From assembly GCA_046304755.1 (NCBI GenBank), contig JBKCDO010000100.1:1-13731 (forward strand): a stretch of DNA of 13,731 bases, in the 5' to 3' direction. This document shows, piece by piece, positions 1-7,851 of this stretch. Origin of the DNA: JAIBBG01 sp046304755 (GTDB lineage Bacteria > Bacteroidota > Bacteroidia > Flavobacteriales_D > Sanyastnellaceae). The notes under the pieces are model-generated. The model saw only the letters and a list, made by a program, of their open reading frames with translations, had not been told where the DNA came from and did not search any database. Each line of letters starts with the position of its first letter. The stretch's first letter is position 1. Made by a program: the position numbers and the translations under genes.

Positions 1-2
1 AC

Positions 3-1391
3 ACAACAGTCACCGTTCGCGGTTGGGTGCGCACCTTGCGTAACGATCAATTCCTCTCTGTCTCTGATGGTTCAACCATCCGTACGATGCAGGTCGTGGT
101 AAGCAAAGAATTGCACGGAGAGTCGACCTTGAAGCGCTTGCAAACCGGCGCGTCCGTAGCAGCAACAGGTAAAGTTCAAAAGAGTCTGGGCAAAGGACAG
201 GATATAGAAATCATTTGCGAAACGCTTGAAATTTTGGGTGATTGCGATCCCAATGAATATCCCATTCAGATGAAGCGCCACTCGCTGGAGTTTCTGCGTG
301 AAAAAGCGCACTTGCGTTTCCGCACAAACACCTTTGGAGCGGTATTCCGCATTCGCCATCACTTAGCATTTGCCATTCATAAGTTCTTTAATGATGGCGG
401 CTTCTATTATCTGCACGCTCCAATCATTACCGGCAGTGATGCAGAAGGCGCAGGCGAAATGTTTCGTGTGACCAATCTGAATCTCGATGAAATCGCTGCC
501 AAAGGCACCGTCGATTTCTCGGAAGATTTTTTTGGAAAACCCACCAACCTCACCGTTAGCGGTCAGCTGGAAGCAGAGCTTGCAGCATTGGCTTTAGGAA
601 AAGTATACACCTTCGGTCCCACCTTCCGCGCTGAAAACTCCAACACCAGCCGTCACCTGGCCGAGTTCTGGATGATCGAACCGGAAGTAGCCTTCAATGA
701 TATCCGCGACAACATGGATCTTGGAGAAGCGTGTCTGAAATTCTGCATTCAATATGCACTTGATCACTGTAAAGAAGATCTTGAATTCCTGCAAGAACGC
801 GAGCTCAACGAAGACAAACAAAAACCCGTCGATGAGCGCCAATCCATGCCGCTCCTCGAGCGTTTGAACATGATTGTCAGCAATGAATTCGAACGCATCA
901 CCTATACAGAGGCCATCGATATTCTGCTCAACTCAAATCATTTCAAAAAGAAGAAATTCAAATACCCGGTTGAATGGGGTATCGACATGCAAAGTGAGCA
1001 CGAGCGCTATCTCGTGGAGAAACACTTCCAAAAGCCTGTTATCATTACCGGCTATCCTGCCGCTATCAAGGCCTTTTACATGCGCATGAATGAACCCGAC
1101 GCACAAGGTCGTAAGACTGTTGCAGCGATGGATATTCTGGTGCCCGGAATCGGAGAAATCATTGGCGGCTCACAACGCGAAGAGCGTTATGAAGTGCTGC
1201 GTGAAAAATGTGCGCAATTCAATATTCCGGAAGATCATATTTGGTGGTATCTCGAAACGCGTAAGTTCGGAACCTGTGTGCATGCCGGCTTTGGAATGGG
1301 CTTCGAACGACTGATCATGTTTGTGACAGGAATGTCGAATATCCGTGACGTTATTCCATTCCCACGCACACCGCAAAACGCCGAATTCTAA
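3..1391 (+). CDS. asnS: Asparaginyl-tRNA synthetase, 5' end missing
   Basis: Class II aminoacyl-tRNA synthetase that charges tRNA-Asn with asparagine in the cytoplasm. The reading frame is open to the left edge: in-frame codons before the GTG at 27 read TTVTVRGWVRTLRNDQF, the start of the anticodon-binding OB fold, so the GTG is an internal valine and the true start lies upstream. About 462 residues are visible. Class II motif 2 is seen as FRAEN-(S)NTSRHLAEFWMIEPE near residues 208-228, and motif 3 as GFGMGFERL near 429-437. The end, RDVIPFPRTPQNAEF, is typical of AsnRS rather than AspRS. The family is usually about 465-480 residues, so only a short N-terminal piece is missing. It converges on recN with two bases between the stop codons and has no obvious terminator of its own. 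Confidence 0.97.
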   Translation, partial: TTVTVRGWVRTLRNDQFLSVSDGSTIRTMQVVVSKELHGESTLKRLQTGASVAATGKVQKSLGKGQDIEIICETLEILGDCDPNEYPIQMKRHSLEFLREKAHLRFRTNTFGAVFRIRHHLAFAIHKFFNDGGFYYLHAPIITGSDAEGAGEMFRVTNLNLDEIAAKGTVDFSEDFFGKPTNLTVSGQLEAELAALALGKVYTFGPTFRAENSNTSRHLAEFWMIEPEVAFNDIRDNMDLGEACLKFCIQYALDHCKEDLEFLQERELNEDKQKPVDERQSMPLLERLNMIVSNEFERITYTEAIDILLNSNHFKKKKFKYPVEWGIDMQSEHERYLVEKHFQKPVIITGYPAAIKAFYMRMNEPDAQGRKTVAAMDILVPGIGEIIGGSQREERYEVLREKCAQFNIPEDHIWWYLETRKFGTCVHAGFGMGFERLIMFVTGMSNIRDVIPFPRTPQNAEF

Positions 1392-1393
1392 AA

Positions 1394-3046
1394 CTACGCG
1401 AGTAACTCGCGAGCGTTGGCCAACGACGCTGCAGTGAGTTTTTTACCACTGAGCATTTCGGCGAGTTCATTGATGCGGTCTTCACCTTCAAGTGCAATGA
1501 CCTCCGTGTATGTTGTGGTATCGTCGGCAAATTTCCGCACCTTCCAATGATGGTCAGATTTTCCGGCGATTTGTGGCAAATGCGTAATTACAATCAACTG
1601 CATTTCTGAACTCATTTCCTTAAGTATGCGCCCAATTTTCTGCCCCACTTCTCCACTCACGCCCTGATCGATTTCATCGAGAATCAACACCGGCAACCGA
1701 CGGTGTTTACTGATAGAGGCTTTGATAGCAAGCATCACGCGCGAAAGCTCACCGCCACTGGCTACCTTATGGATCGGCTGAAATTGTGAACCCTTATTGG
1801 CTTTGAATAGAAAAGAAACTTCGTCCATACCCATCGCATGGAAGACATCGCCCTTTTCGACGCGCAACGACACACCTGCGTGCTCCATGCTCAATTGAGT
1901 GAAGTAGCCTGCCATTTCTTTTTCCGCGCGCGTTGCCCCTTTCATGCGCGTTTTATGCAGTTCTTCACCAAGTGCTTTAAGGTCTTTCTCTAGCTCAGCA
2001 CATTGCTTTTGCAATTGCTCTATGCGTTCGTCGCTCGTATTGGAACGCTCAACCTTATTGGCCAATTCGATTTCCAACTGCACCAATTCTTCCACTGTAT
2101 TTAAGCGATGTTTCTTCTGCAAAGAATACAATGCCGAAAGTCGTTCACTCAGCAGCTGCGCTTTTCGGTCATCCACTTCAACGCGATTAGAAAATCCTTC
2201 CATATCACGCGCTAACTCACGCAATTCAACCAGCGAACTTTCCAATCGGGTGATATACTCATTCAACGCATTGTGCTCGCTGCCCAATTTCGAAAGTTGA
2301 GATTTGGCTCTATTGATAAGTTGGAAAGCGCTGTTTTCATCGCCCTCGATTAAACCGTAAGCAATTTCCAAAGAACCTTTAATCTGCTCCGCGTTGTTCA
2401 GAACATTAAGTTCCTGCTCGAGGCTTTCCTGGTGAAGATCGTGCAATTCAGCCTTGCGCAATTCCTGCAACTGAAACTGGATATAATCCATTTCCTGCTG
2501 CCATAATCCTTGGCTGCGCATCAACTCCTCTAGGTCGGCAGTGGCCGTTTTCCAGGCATCATAAGCGGTGCGATATCGAACCAGCAATGGACTATTTGCC
2601 GCGAATGCATCCAATACCGAAAATCGGAATGCACGTTCACTCAACAGCGAATTCTCATGCTGACTATGAATATCCACCAGCTGTGCACCCAGTGCTTTCA
2701 ACACATTTAATTGAACGGGCGTATCGTTGATGAACGCTCTGCTCTTGCCACCCGGAGCAATCTCACGACGCACAGTAGTGCGCTGCTCATAATCCAGATC
2801 GTTGTCCTGAAAAAAATGCTCCAGCGCCATTTCCTTCAAATCAAAGACAGCTTCAACAATGCACTTTTTCGACTCATCGCGAATCGCCTTTTGGTCTGCA
2901 CGTTCTCCGAGCAGTAAGCCAAAGGCACCAAGCAGGATGGATTTACCACTTCCCGTTTCACCGGTAATGGCCGTAAAGCCCGACTCCGGTTGCAGCGCCG
3001 AATTATCAATCAGCGCGTAATTGCTAATGGTCAAGGACTTCAACAT
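1394..3046 (-). CDS. recN: DNA repair protein RecN
   Basis: SMC-like ATPase that acts in recombinational repair of DNA double-strand breaks. The 550-residue length is normal for the family. The N-terminal half of the ATPase head has Walker A GETGSGKS at residues 29-36. A long, charged coiled coil fills roughly 150-370. The C-terminal half has the ABC signature SGGELSR at 430-436, Walker B ending LILDEID at 454-460, and a switch histidine in VITHLPQIA shortly after. The ATG at 3046 gives an N-terminus (MLKSLTISNYALID) typical of RecN. It is last in the bamD-rpoZ-coaBC-DUF4835-recN operon, 15 bases after the DUF4835 stop codon, so it probably depends on the shared transcript. Its stop lies two bases from the convergent asnS stop. 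Confidence 0.97.
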   Translation of the reverse strand: MLKSLTISNYALIDNSALQPESGFTAITGETGSGKSILLGAFGLLLGERADQKAIRDESKKCIVEAVFDLKEMALEHFFQDNDLDYEQRTTVRREIAPGGKSRAFINDTPVQLNVLKALGAQLVDIHSQHENSLLSERAFRFSVLDAFAANSPLLVRYRTAYDAWKTATADLEELMRSQGLWQQEMDYIQFQLQELRKAELHDLHQESLEQELNVLNNAEQIKGSLEIAYGLIEGDENSAFQLINRAKSQLSKLGSEHNALNEYITRLESSLVELRELARDMEGFSNRVEVDDRKAQLLSERLSALYSLQKKHRLNTVEELVQLEIELANKVERSNTSDERIEQLQKQCAELEKDLKALGEELHKTRMKGATRAEKEMAGYFTQLSMEHAGVSLRVEKGDVFHAMGMDEVSFLFKANKGSQFQPIHKVASGGELSRVMLAIKASISKHRRLPVLILDEIDQGVSGEVGQKIGRILKEMSSEMQLIVITHLPQIAGKSDHHWKVRKFADDTTTYTEVIALEGEDRINELAEMLSGKKLTAASLANARELLA

Positions 3047-3061
3047 GAACGCGAGATTGGA

Positions 3062-3958
3062 TTATTGAACAATCTTTTCGTACTTGGTAATGTTACCGGG
3101 ATCAATGAGTTTGCACAACTCTGATATGGGCTGTTTTTCCTCCATGCTCCGTGGCTTGTAGATATTCACCACCTCGTCTGCTTTCGCATAGAACAGCACT
3201 TGCATGTTATAGGACGATGGCTTGATTCGGTGCACATCTTTTAAACCCATCAGCGACTCAGTCATGGCAGTGATTGCGCCTTGCTGATCAATGGTCATTT
3301 TATCCAATCCCTTACGATGATAAGTGTAAAGCAACTCGCGAATAGGCTTGAATGATTGCGACAAAATATTTTCGACATACCAAAAGCGATTCTGACGTCC
3401 CTTTTCATTGCTTCGCCATCCGGGCTCCGGCGCGTTTTGCGCGTTATTGATGATGGTCTGACACATGAGGTAATAATCTGTACCACCCTCTAACGCAAAC
3501 GTATCGTAATCCATCGCCAGAATCAAGTTGGCATAGAAGGCCAGCACACTACTGAGATTATCACGGTGCTGATCATTACTCCATTGAATCATGGTGTTTT
3601 CCTGAAACTGAAATTCAAAGTCACGATCATTGATGTTCAGCACCGATGTTTTGTATTCTGCATTGTATACCGGACGACTGCTGGTCACCTGCAAGCTTCC
3701 CTTGAAGGAGCGGTTGTCGACTTGCTGTTCGATGGTGATTTGGAACGTACACTGAATGCGCTCACTGTTTTGCCAGGTGTCCTTTGACCATTTACGACCA
3801 TTGAGAAATTCTGTGATAGTACTTTTCATGGTATTGAAAAGCTCAGGAGGTGAGGTCACCTGCTGCGGTATAAGCACATTCACCGTTGCGTTCAGCTCTT
3901 GCGCCTTCAGCGCGAAACCGACGCAAACACAGAGTATCAGGATAACTAGTTTCTTCAT
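3062..3958 (-). CDS. porD: DUF4835 family exported protein (PorD, type IX secretion-linked)
   Basis: A 298-residue protein with a cleavable signal peptide (MKKLVILILCVCVGFALKAQ, likely cut near AQ-EL), so it acts in the periplasm or outer membrane. After the signal peptide, sequence features such as LNATVNVLIPQQV, the central DNLSSVLAFYANLILAMDYDTFA stretch (given here as landmarks around residues 140-165) and the WR-(S)NEKGRQNRFWYVEN region fit the Bacteroidota DUF4835 family. From memory, that family is now named PorD and associated with the type IX secretion translocon; this is recall, not something the sequence shows. The start at 3958 was chosen because it begins the signal peptide and leaves one base after the coaBC stop; a longer start at 3988 would overlap coaBC and bury the signal. 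No catalytic motif is visible. Confidence 0.85.
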   Translation of the reverse strand: MKKLVILILCVCVGFALKAQELNATVNVLIPQQVTSPPELFNTMKSTITEFLNGRKWSKDTWQNSERIQCTFQITIEQQVDNRSFKGSLQVTSSRPVYNAEYKTSVLNINDRDFEFQFQENTMIQWSNDQHRDNLSSVLAFYANLILAMDYDTFALEGGTDYYLMCQTIINNAQNAPEPGWRSNEKGRQNRFWYVENILSQSFKPIRELLYTYHRKGLDKMTIDQQGAITAMTESLMGLKDVHRIKPSSYNMQVLFYAKADEVVNIYKPRSMEEKQPISELCKLIDPGNITKYEKIVQ

Positions 3959-3959
3959 A

Positions 3960-5159
3960 TTAAAATAAATCCACAATGCCGGCAACAATATCAGCGGCCA
4001 CGGCAGACTTGGGCTTCAACCCAAACTCCCGGGTTTTATTGTTCGGCCAAATTAAGGTGATTTTGTTGGTATCGGTTGCAAAGCCCGCTCCTTCGTCACG
4101 CAGGGAATTCAGCACAATCATATCCATATTCTTGCGCTCGAGTTTTCCCTTGGCATGTTCGATTTCCGACTCCGTTTCCAGCGCAAAGCCAATCAATCGC
4201 TGGCCCGGATTTTTCATGCCTCCCAAAGTGGCTGCGATATCGGGAGTGCGCGTCATGGCGAGTTGCCAGTGCTCCTCCTGCTTCTTCACCTTTTGATCGG
4301 CAACTTGAGACGGCTTGTAATCGGCTACTGCGGCAGAAAGCACTGCAGCATCGCAGTTTGTGAATTCCGCAACACAGGCGTCCAGCATTTCCCGGGCTGA
4401 CATCACGTTGATGCGTTGAACCATGGGATGCGTCACGTTTAGATGCACAGGCCCTGTCACGAGCACCACCTGAGCACCTTGATTGGCGAGTTCTTCAGCC
4501 AGTGCAAATCCCATTTTTCCGGATGAAAAATTACCAATGAATCGAACGGGATCGATGCGCTCGTAAGTTGGTCCGGCAGTTACCAGTACCCTTCTACCGC
4601 CCAGTGGCTGCGAACCTCCGAAGTGATCGATAACCGCGTTCAGAATTTTCTCAGGTTCAGCCATTCGCCCCTTACCTATCAGTCCACTGGCAAGCTCACC
4701 ATCCTCGGGAGCAATGACCTTGTGTCCAAATTCTTCAAGCTTCTTCATATTAGCCTGCGTCGCACCATGCAGAAACATGTCATGATCCATTGCCGGAGCC
4801 ACCATTATGGGACATCGTGTGCTCATATACACCGCCATAAAGAAACTGTCGCACTGACCGTGCGCCATTTTGCTTAAGGTATTGGCGGAAAGCGGTGCGA
4901 TAATCATCATATCCGCCCACAGCGCCAATTCCACGTGATTGACCCATTCTCCCTTGTCCTTGTTTTCCGTAAAATCGGAATGGACAGGATGCTTGCTCAA
5001 CGTCGAAAATGTCAGTGGGGTGATGAATTCCAAAGCTCCCTTGGTAAGCACCACTTTCACTTCCGCCCCCGACTGCACCAGCAAGCGCACCAAGTATGCC
5101 GCCTTGTAAGCTGCAATACTTCCTGTGACTCCGACAATGATCTTCTTTCCGTTCAACAT
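3960..5159 (-). CDS. coaBC: Bifunctional phosphopantothenoylcysteine decarboxylase / phosphopantothenate-cysteine ligase (CoaBC)
   Basis: Catalyses two consecutive steps of coenzyme A synthesis: CoaB joins cysteine to 4'-phosphopantothenate, and the flavin enzyme CoaC decarboxylates the product. The 399-residue length is normal. The CoaC domain (about 1-185) has the flavin loop GVTGSIAAYKA (10-20), catalytic His75 in NHVELALWAD, and SANT at 91-94. Two positions differ from the E. coli enzyme: the substrate motif PxMN reads PAMD (Asp125), and the clamp cysteine 158 is serine in GELASGLIGKGRM. The CoaB domain (about 188-399) shows VLVTAGPTYERIDPVRFIGN (191-210), SSGKMG, AAVADYKP (276-283), a KVKK motif (290-293) and TNKITLI. 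The ATG at 5159 follows rpoZ by 65 bases that contain a hairpin. Confidence 0.97.
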   Translation of the reverse strand: MLNGKKIIVGVTGSIAAYKAAYLVRLLVQSGAEVKVVLTKGALEFITPLTFSTLSKHPVHSDFTENKDKGEWVNHVELALWADMMIIAPLSANTLSKMAHGQCDSFFMAVYMSTRCPIMVAPAMDHDMFLHGATQANMKKLEEFGHKVIAPEDGELASGLIGKGRMAEPEKILNAVIDHFGGSQPLGGRRVLVTAGPTYERIDPVRFIGNFSSGKMGFALAEELANQGAQVVLVTGPVHLNVTHPMVQRINVMSAREMLDACVAEFTNCDAAVLSAAVADYKPSQVADQKVKKQEEHWQLAMTRTPDIAATLGGMKNPGQRLIGFALETESEIEHAKGKLERKNMDMIVLNSLRDEGAGFATDTNKITLIWPNNKTREFGLKPKSAVAADIVAGIVDLF

Positions 5160-5175
5160 GGCGTGGGTCTAAAAT

Positions 5176-5205
5176 AAGAAAGATGGCCTTGTGACCATCT
5201 TTCTT
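5176..5205 (-). terminator. Hairpin between rpoZ and coaBC (possible attenuator)
   Basis: A perfect 11-base inverted repeat (AAGAAAGATGG / CCATCTTTCTT) with an 8-base loop. On the coding (minus) strand the 3' arm runs into ATTTTAG, so the transcript ends in a U-rich stretch. It lies in the only large gap of an otherwise tightly packed operon, after the rpoZ stop (5225) and before the coaBC start (5159). I infer a partial terminator or an RNA processing/stability site separating bamD-rpoZ from coaBC-porD-recN. The stem is A/U-rich at its base, so it may be a weak terminator. Confidence 0.55.
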
Positions 5206-5224
5206 GTTATGCTTTCATCAGTGA

Positions 5225-5563
5225 TTACTGATTGTCTTTTACTTCTTCCGGGTAACGGTAGTGAACCGCACCGTCAATCAACTCCTGCACTGCAATACTG
5301 TGGGGCTTTGGGAGGCGCTCGTAATGGCGGCTGATTTCAATCTGCTCGCGGTTTTCAAACACTTCCTCGAGGTTGTCGCTGTTGCTTCCAAACTCTTCGA
5401 GCTTTTGAGAAAGCTCCTCTTTCATTTCACGGCTGATTTGATTCGAACGCTTGGTCAACAAAACGATGGTTTCAAACAAGTTGCCATCGACCTTATCATA
5501 CAATTCGCTTGTGTTGCGGGTGATGGTTGTTTTCGCTGCTGTTGAATTCTTGTACGTGCTCAT
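5225..5563 (-). CDS. rpoZ: DNA-directed RNA polymerase omega subunit
   Basis: Small RNA polymerase subunit that helps beta-prime fold and assemble with the core enzyme. It has 112 residues, in the range of Bacteroidota omega proteins. The recognisable core is the region around residues 24-47: KVDGNLFETIVLLTKRSNQI, matching the omega pattern of a hydrophobic helix followed by KR-(A/S)NQI. It is followed by an acidic linker (EEFGSNSDNLEEVFENRE) and a tail with LPKPHSIAVQELIDG. The ATG at 5563 overlaps the bamD TGA stop as ATGA, suggesting translational coupling. Placement between bamD and coaBC supports the call, since omega sits next to coaBC in this phylum. A DUF-type 'RNA polymerase Rpb6/omega' label would describe the same protein. 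Confidence 0.92.
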   Translation of the reverse strand: MSTYKNSTAAKTTITRNTSELYDKVDGNLFETIVLLTKRSNQISREMKEELSQKLEEFGSNSDNLEEVFENREQIEISRHYERLPKPHSIAVQELIDGAVHYRYPEEVKDNQ

Positions 5564-6393
5564 TTTTCGGGTTGTGCTATTGAAATGGAACTCAATTTTT
5601 CTACTTGTCGCTCGCTCCTTCGAAAATAGGACTCGGCATCGGCCAGGTATGCACTTTCAGGAAAAGCGGCTGCGAATGTACGATAATTTTCACCAACCGC
5701 CCGCATTCGTTCCAATTTCTTCTCCTCGATACTCCCCTCCGCAAGCAAATACTGACATTTCACAATTAGATACATTGCCTCTTCGCGGTATTGGGAGGCC
5801 GGATACTCCCGCAAAAAGTCCTTTAAGGCTGAAACCGCAGCCTTGTATTTCAGGGTTTTAGCAAACTGAGAGGCATTTTCAAAGGCCTTGCGCTCCAACT
5901 TGAAATTGAGTCGATCGATTTGATGGTTGGCCGAGTCCTTCAAATGACTGTGCGGGTATTTATCCAGAAACAGCTGATACTCATCAATGGCATTGCGGGT
6001 ATCGGTTTGATCCAATGAATAGGACGGCGACAGCTGATAGCTGCATTCAGCGGCCAGAAACAAACACTCTTCCGAGCGCGGACTATTCGAAAATGTCTTG
6101 TTGAATGTCTTTAGGTAATAATTGGCCAGGTAGAAGTCCTCCACCCCGAAATGACTTTTCGCGTAATAGTAATACACATCTTCAGCCCGCTGCGTACCTC
6201 GCGTAAGGCCGATGAGTTCTTCCAAAATCGGAAGTGCTTTGTAATAGGATTCGTCGTTGTAATACTCAATCGCCTTGGTGTATTTATACTCGATGTCCGT
6301 GCTTTTAAGCACCTTGTTGTATTCACTGCACCCGCCGATGGTAAGCAACAGCGCGGCGAAAAGAAAGATGATTGTATGAGCAGATAATTTCAT
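5560..6393 (-). CDS. bamD: Outer membrane protein assembly factor BamD
   Basis: Lipoprotein of the BAM complex, which inserts beta-barrel proteins into the outer membrane. The 277-residue protein begins MKLSAHTIIFLFAALLLTIGGC: a lipoprotein signal peptide with a lipobox-type IGG-C, lipid-modified cysteine 22. The mature part is a run of tetratricopeptide-like helix pairs (for example YTKAIEYYNDESYYKALPILEEL near 37-60, FYLANYYLKTFNKTFSNSP near 85-105, AIDEYQLFLDKYPHSHL and ALKDFLREYPASQY), with the FxxxYPxS signatures of BamD. The ATG at 6393 was chosen over an in-frame upstream ATG at 6450 because only the shorter form places the signal peptide at the N-terminus. It is the first gene of the operon; its TGA overlaps the rpoZ start by four bases. 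I saw no convincing promoter in the 165 bases before it. Confidence 0.93.
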   Translation of the reverse strand: MKLSAHTIIFLFAALLLTIGGCSEYNKVLKSTDIEYKYTKAIEYYNDESYYKALPILEELIGLTRGTQRAEDVYYYYAKSHFGVEDFYLANYYLKTFNKTFSNSPRSEECLFLAAECSYQLSPSYSLDQTDTRNAIDEYQLFLDKYPHSHLKDSANHQIDRLNFKLERKAFENASQFAKTLKYKAAVSALKDFLREYPASQYREEAMYLIVKCQYLLAEGSIEEKKLERMRAVGENYRTFAAAFPESAYLADAESYFRRSERQVEKLSSISIAQPEK

Positions 6394-6525
6394 CAAACCG
6401 AGCGCGAAAATAAGCGAAGTGTTCAACGCATGACGCGCCCGGATGCGCAACGCTATTAAAAAATGTAAAGGCCTCTGCTGTTTATAACTGCAACCGGCGC
6501 TGCTTCAAATTGCCCTGAGCTGACG

Positions 6526-6533
6526 TAATTTTG
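6526..6533 (+). promoter_or_regulatory. Bacteroidota-type -7 box upstream of the PLP enzyme gene
   Basis: TAATTTTG is an exact match to the Bacteroidota -7 consensus TAnnTTTG. It ends 25 bases before the proposed TTG start, which would give an untranslated leader of about 20 bases. The upstream -33 element is poor: the nearest TTG (6510-6512) is only 13 bases away, shorter than the usual spacing. The match to the -7 box is seen; promoter activity is inferred. Confidence 0.5.
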
Positions 6534-6558
6534 ATTCGAAATTTTAAAACTCAATACC

Positions 6559-7803
6559 TTGGATATTTTTGATCGTATCGCGAAAAACCGTGGTCCTCTG
6601 GGACAACACTCGAAAGAATCACACGGTTACTTCACCTTTCCCAAATTAGAAGGAGAACTCGGACCACACATGACCTTCCGTGGTAAAGAGGTGCTCGTAT
6701 GGAGCCTCAATAACTATATCGGTCTAGCCAATCACCCTGAAATCCGCAAAGTGGATGCAGAGGCTGCGGCCCAGTGGGGCATGGCCTATCCGATGGGTGC
6801 CCGCATGATGAGCGGTCAAACCAAGTATCACGAACAACTCGAGTCTGAACTCGCCTCATTCATGCAAAAAGACGACGCCTTTTTGCTGAATTATGGCTAT
6901 CAAGGTTGCATGAGCGCTATCGAAGCGCTGGTGAGCCGTCACGACGTCATCGTGTATGACAGCGAATGTCACGCCTGCATGGTTGACGGTATTCGTCTCC
7001 ACCATGGCAAGCGCTTCGTATTCCAGCACAACGACATGGAGAGCTTCGAAAAGCAGCTGAAGCACGCCAAGACGGTGACCGATAAAACCGGTGGTGGCAT
7101 TCTGGTGCTCACCGAGGGTGTATTCGGAATGGCGGGCGATCAGGGCAAACTCAAGGAAATCGTTTCGTACAAAAAAGAATACGGTTTCCGTCTCTTTGTG
7201 GATGATGCCCATGGTTTTGGCTCTATCGGTGAAAACGGCCGCGGCGCAGGTGATGCCCAAGGCGTTCAGAAAGATATTGACGTGTACTTCGGAACCTTCG
7301 CTAAGGCAATGGCGACCGTCGGCGCATTCGTAGCCAGCGATGAACATGTGATTGAATACCTGCGCTACAACATGCGCTCACAAACCTTTGCTAAGGCGCT
7401 TCCAATGCCAATCGTTATTGGTGCATTGAAGCGTCTGGAGATGCTGCGCTCGATGCCGGAATTGCAACAACAGCTCTGGCACGTGGCCGGTGAATTGCAA
7501 ACCGGATTGAAAAAAGCCGGTTTCGATATCGGACATACGAATTCGGTCGTAACTCCGGTATTCCTCAAAGGATCTTTGGGTGAAGCCACCAACGTTACGC
7601 TCGAACTGCGTGAGACTTACAATATCTTCTGTTCAATCGTAGTGTATCCGGTGGTTCCAAAGGACGTTATCATGTTGCGTCTGATTCCAACGGTGGTGCA
7701 CACGCTGGAAGACGTCAACTACACCATCGAATCATTCAAGAAAGTGCGTGAAAAATTGGAAGCCGGTGCTTACAAAGCAGAAAAGATTGCCAGCTGGGCA
7801 TAA
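6559..7803 (+). CDS. PLP-dependent alpha-oxoamine synthase family enzyme (serine palmitoyltransferase / KBL / AONS type)
   Basis: Fold-type I pyridoxal-phosphate enzyme that condenses an amino acid with an acyl-CoA (or acyl carrier) with loss of CO2. In this phylum such enzymes include serine palmitoyltransferase for sphingolipids, but the substrate cannot be read from the sequence. It has 414 residues, normal for the family. Visible residues: His138 in SECHAC (stacks on PLP), DDAHGFG at 215-221 (Asp215 and His218 bind the cofactor), and Lys249 in GTFAKAMATVG (Schiff base). The C-terminus carries an added AYKAEKIASWA tail. The start is a TTG at 6559: the frame has a TGA at 6532-6534, no ATG or GTG intervenes, and the first internal ATG would remove 37 conserved residues. 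It stands alone, with its own promoter and terminator, and is divergent from bamD. Confidence 0.88.
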   Translation: MDIFDRIAKNRGPLGQHSKESHGYFTFPKLEGELGPHMTFRGKEVLVWSLNNYIGLANHPEIRKVDAEAAAQWGMAYPMGARMMSGQTKYHEQLESELASFMQKDDAFLLNYGYQGCMSAIEALVSRHDVIVYDSECHACMVDGIRLHHGKRFVFQHNDMESFEKQLKHAKTVTDKTGGGILVLTEGVFGMAGDQGKLKEIVSYKKEYGFRLFVDDAHGFGSIGENGRGAGDAQGVQKDIDVYFGTFAKAMATVGAFVASDEHVIEYLRYNMRSQTFAKALPMPIVIGALKRLEMLRSMPELQQQLWHVAGELQTGLKKAGFDIGHTNSVVTPVFLKGSLGEATNVTLELRETYNIFCSIVVYPVVPKDVIMLRLIPTVVHTLEDVNYTIESFKKVREKLEAGAYKAEKIASWA

Positions 7804-7822
7804 GCTTCAACCATTAGATATC

Positions 7823-7850
7823 AAAAGGGCCGCTCACTGCGGCCCTTTTT
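7823..7850. terminator. Bidirectional intrinsic terminator
   Basis: A perfect 11-base stem (AAAAGGGCCGC / GCGGCCCTTTT) with a TCACT loop and a T-run on each side. It lies in the 48-base gap between the convergent stop codons of the PLP enzyme (7803) and the thioredoxin-like gene (7852), so it can end both transcripts: GC-rich stem then TTTTT on the plus strand, and the same stem then TTTT on the minus strand. Confidence 0.9.
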
Positions 7851-7851
7851 G

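Noticed and set aside
27..29. GTG as the asnS start
   Set aside because: The frame continues upstream with OB-fold residues (VTVRGWVRT), so this codon is an internal valine.
1397..1411. Short inverted repeat CGCGAG-TAA-CTCGCG at the asnS/recN convergence
   Set aside because: It lies inside the last recN codons and has no T-run on either strand, so I do not call it a terminator.
3959..3988. Upstream start of the DUF4835 gene
   Set aside because: It overlaps the end of coaBC and would bury the signal peptide; the MKK start fits the one-base spacing.
6405..6412. TATTTTCG on the minus strand before bamD as a -7 box
   Set aside because: It has one mismatch and no TTG at proper spacing, and it would sit 11 bases from the ATG; too weak to list as a promoter.
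6394..6450. Upstream ATG extension of bamD
   Set aside because: It would place 19 residues, several of them arginine, before the lipoprotein signal peptide.
6856..7347. Minus-strand open frame of 163 codons
   Set aside because: It lies wholly within the PLP enzyme gene, opposite its PLP-binding region, and has no promoter or recognisable motif.
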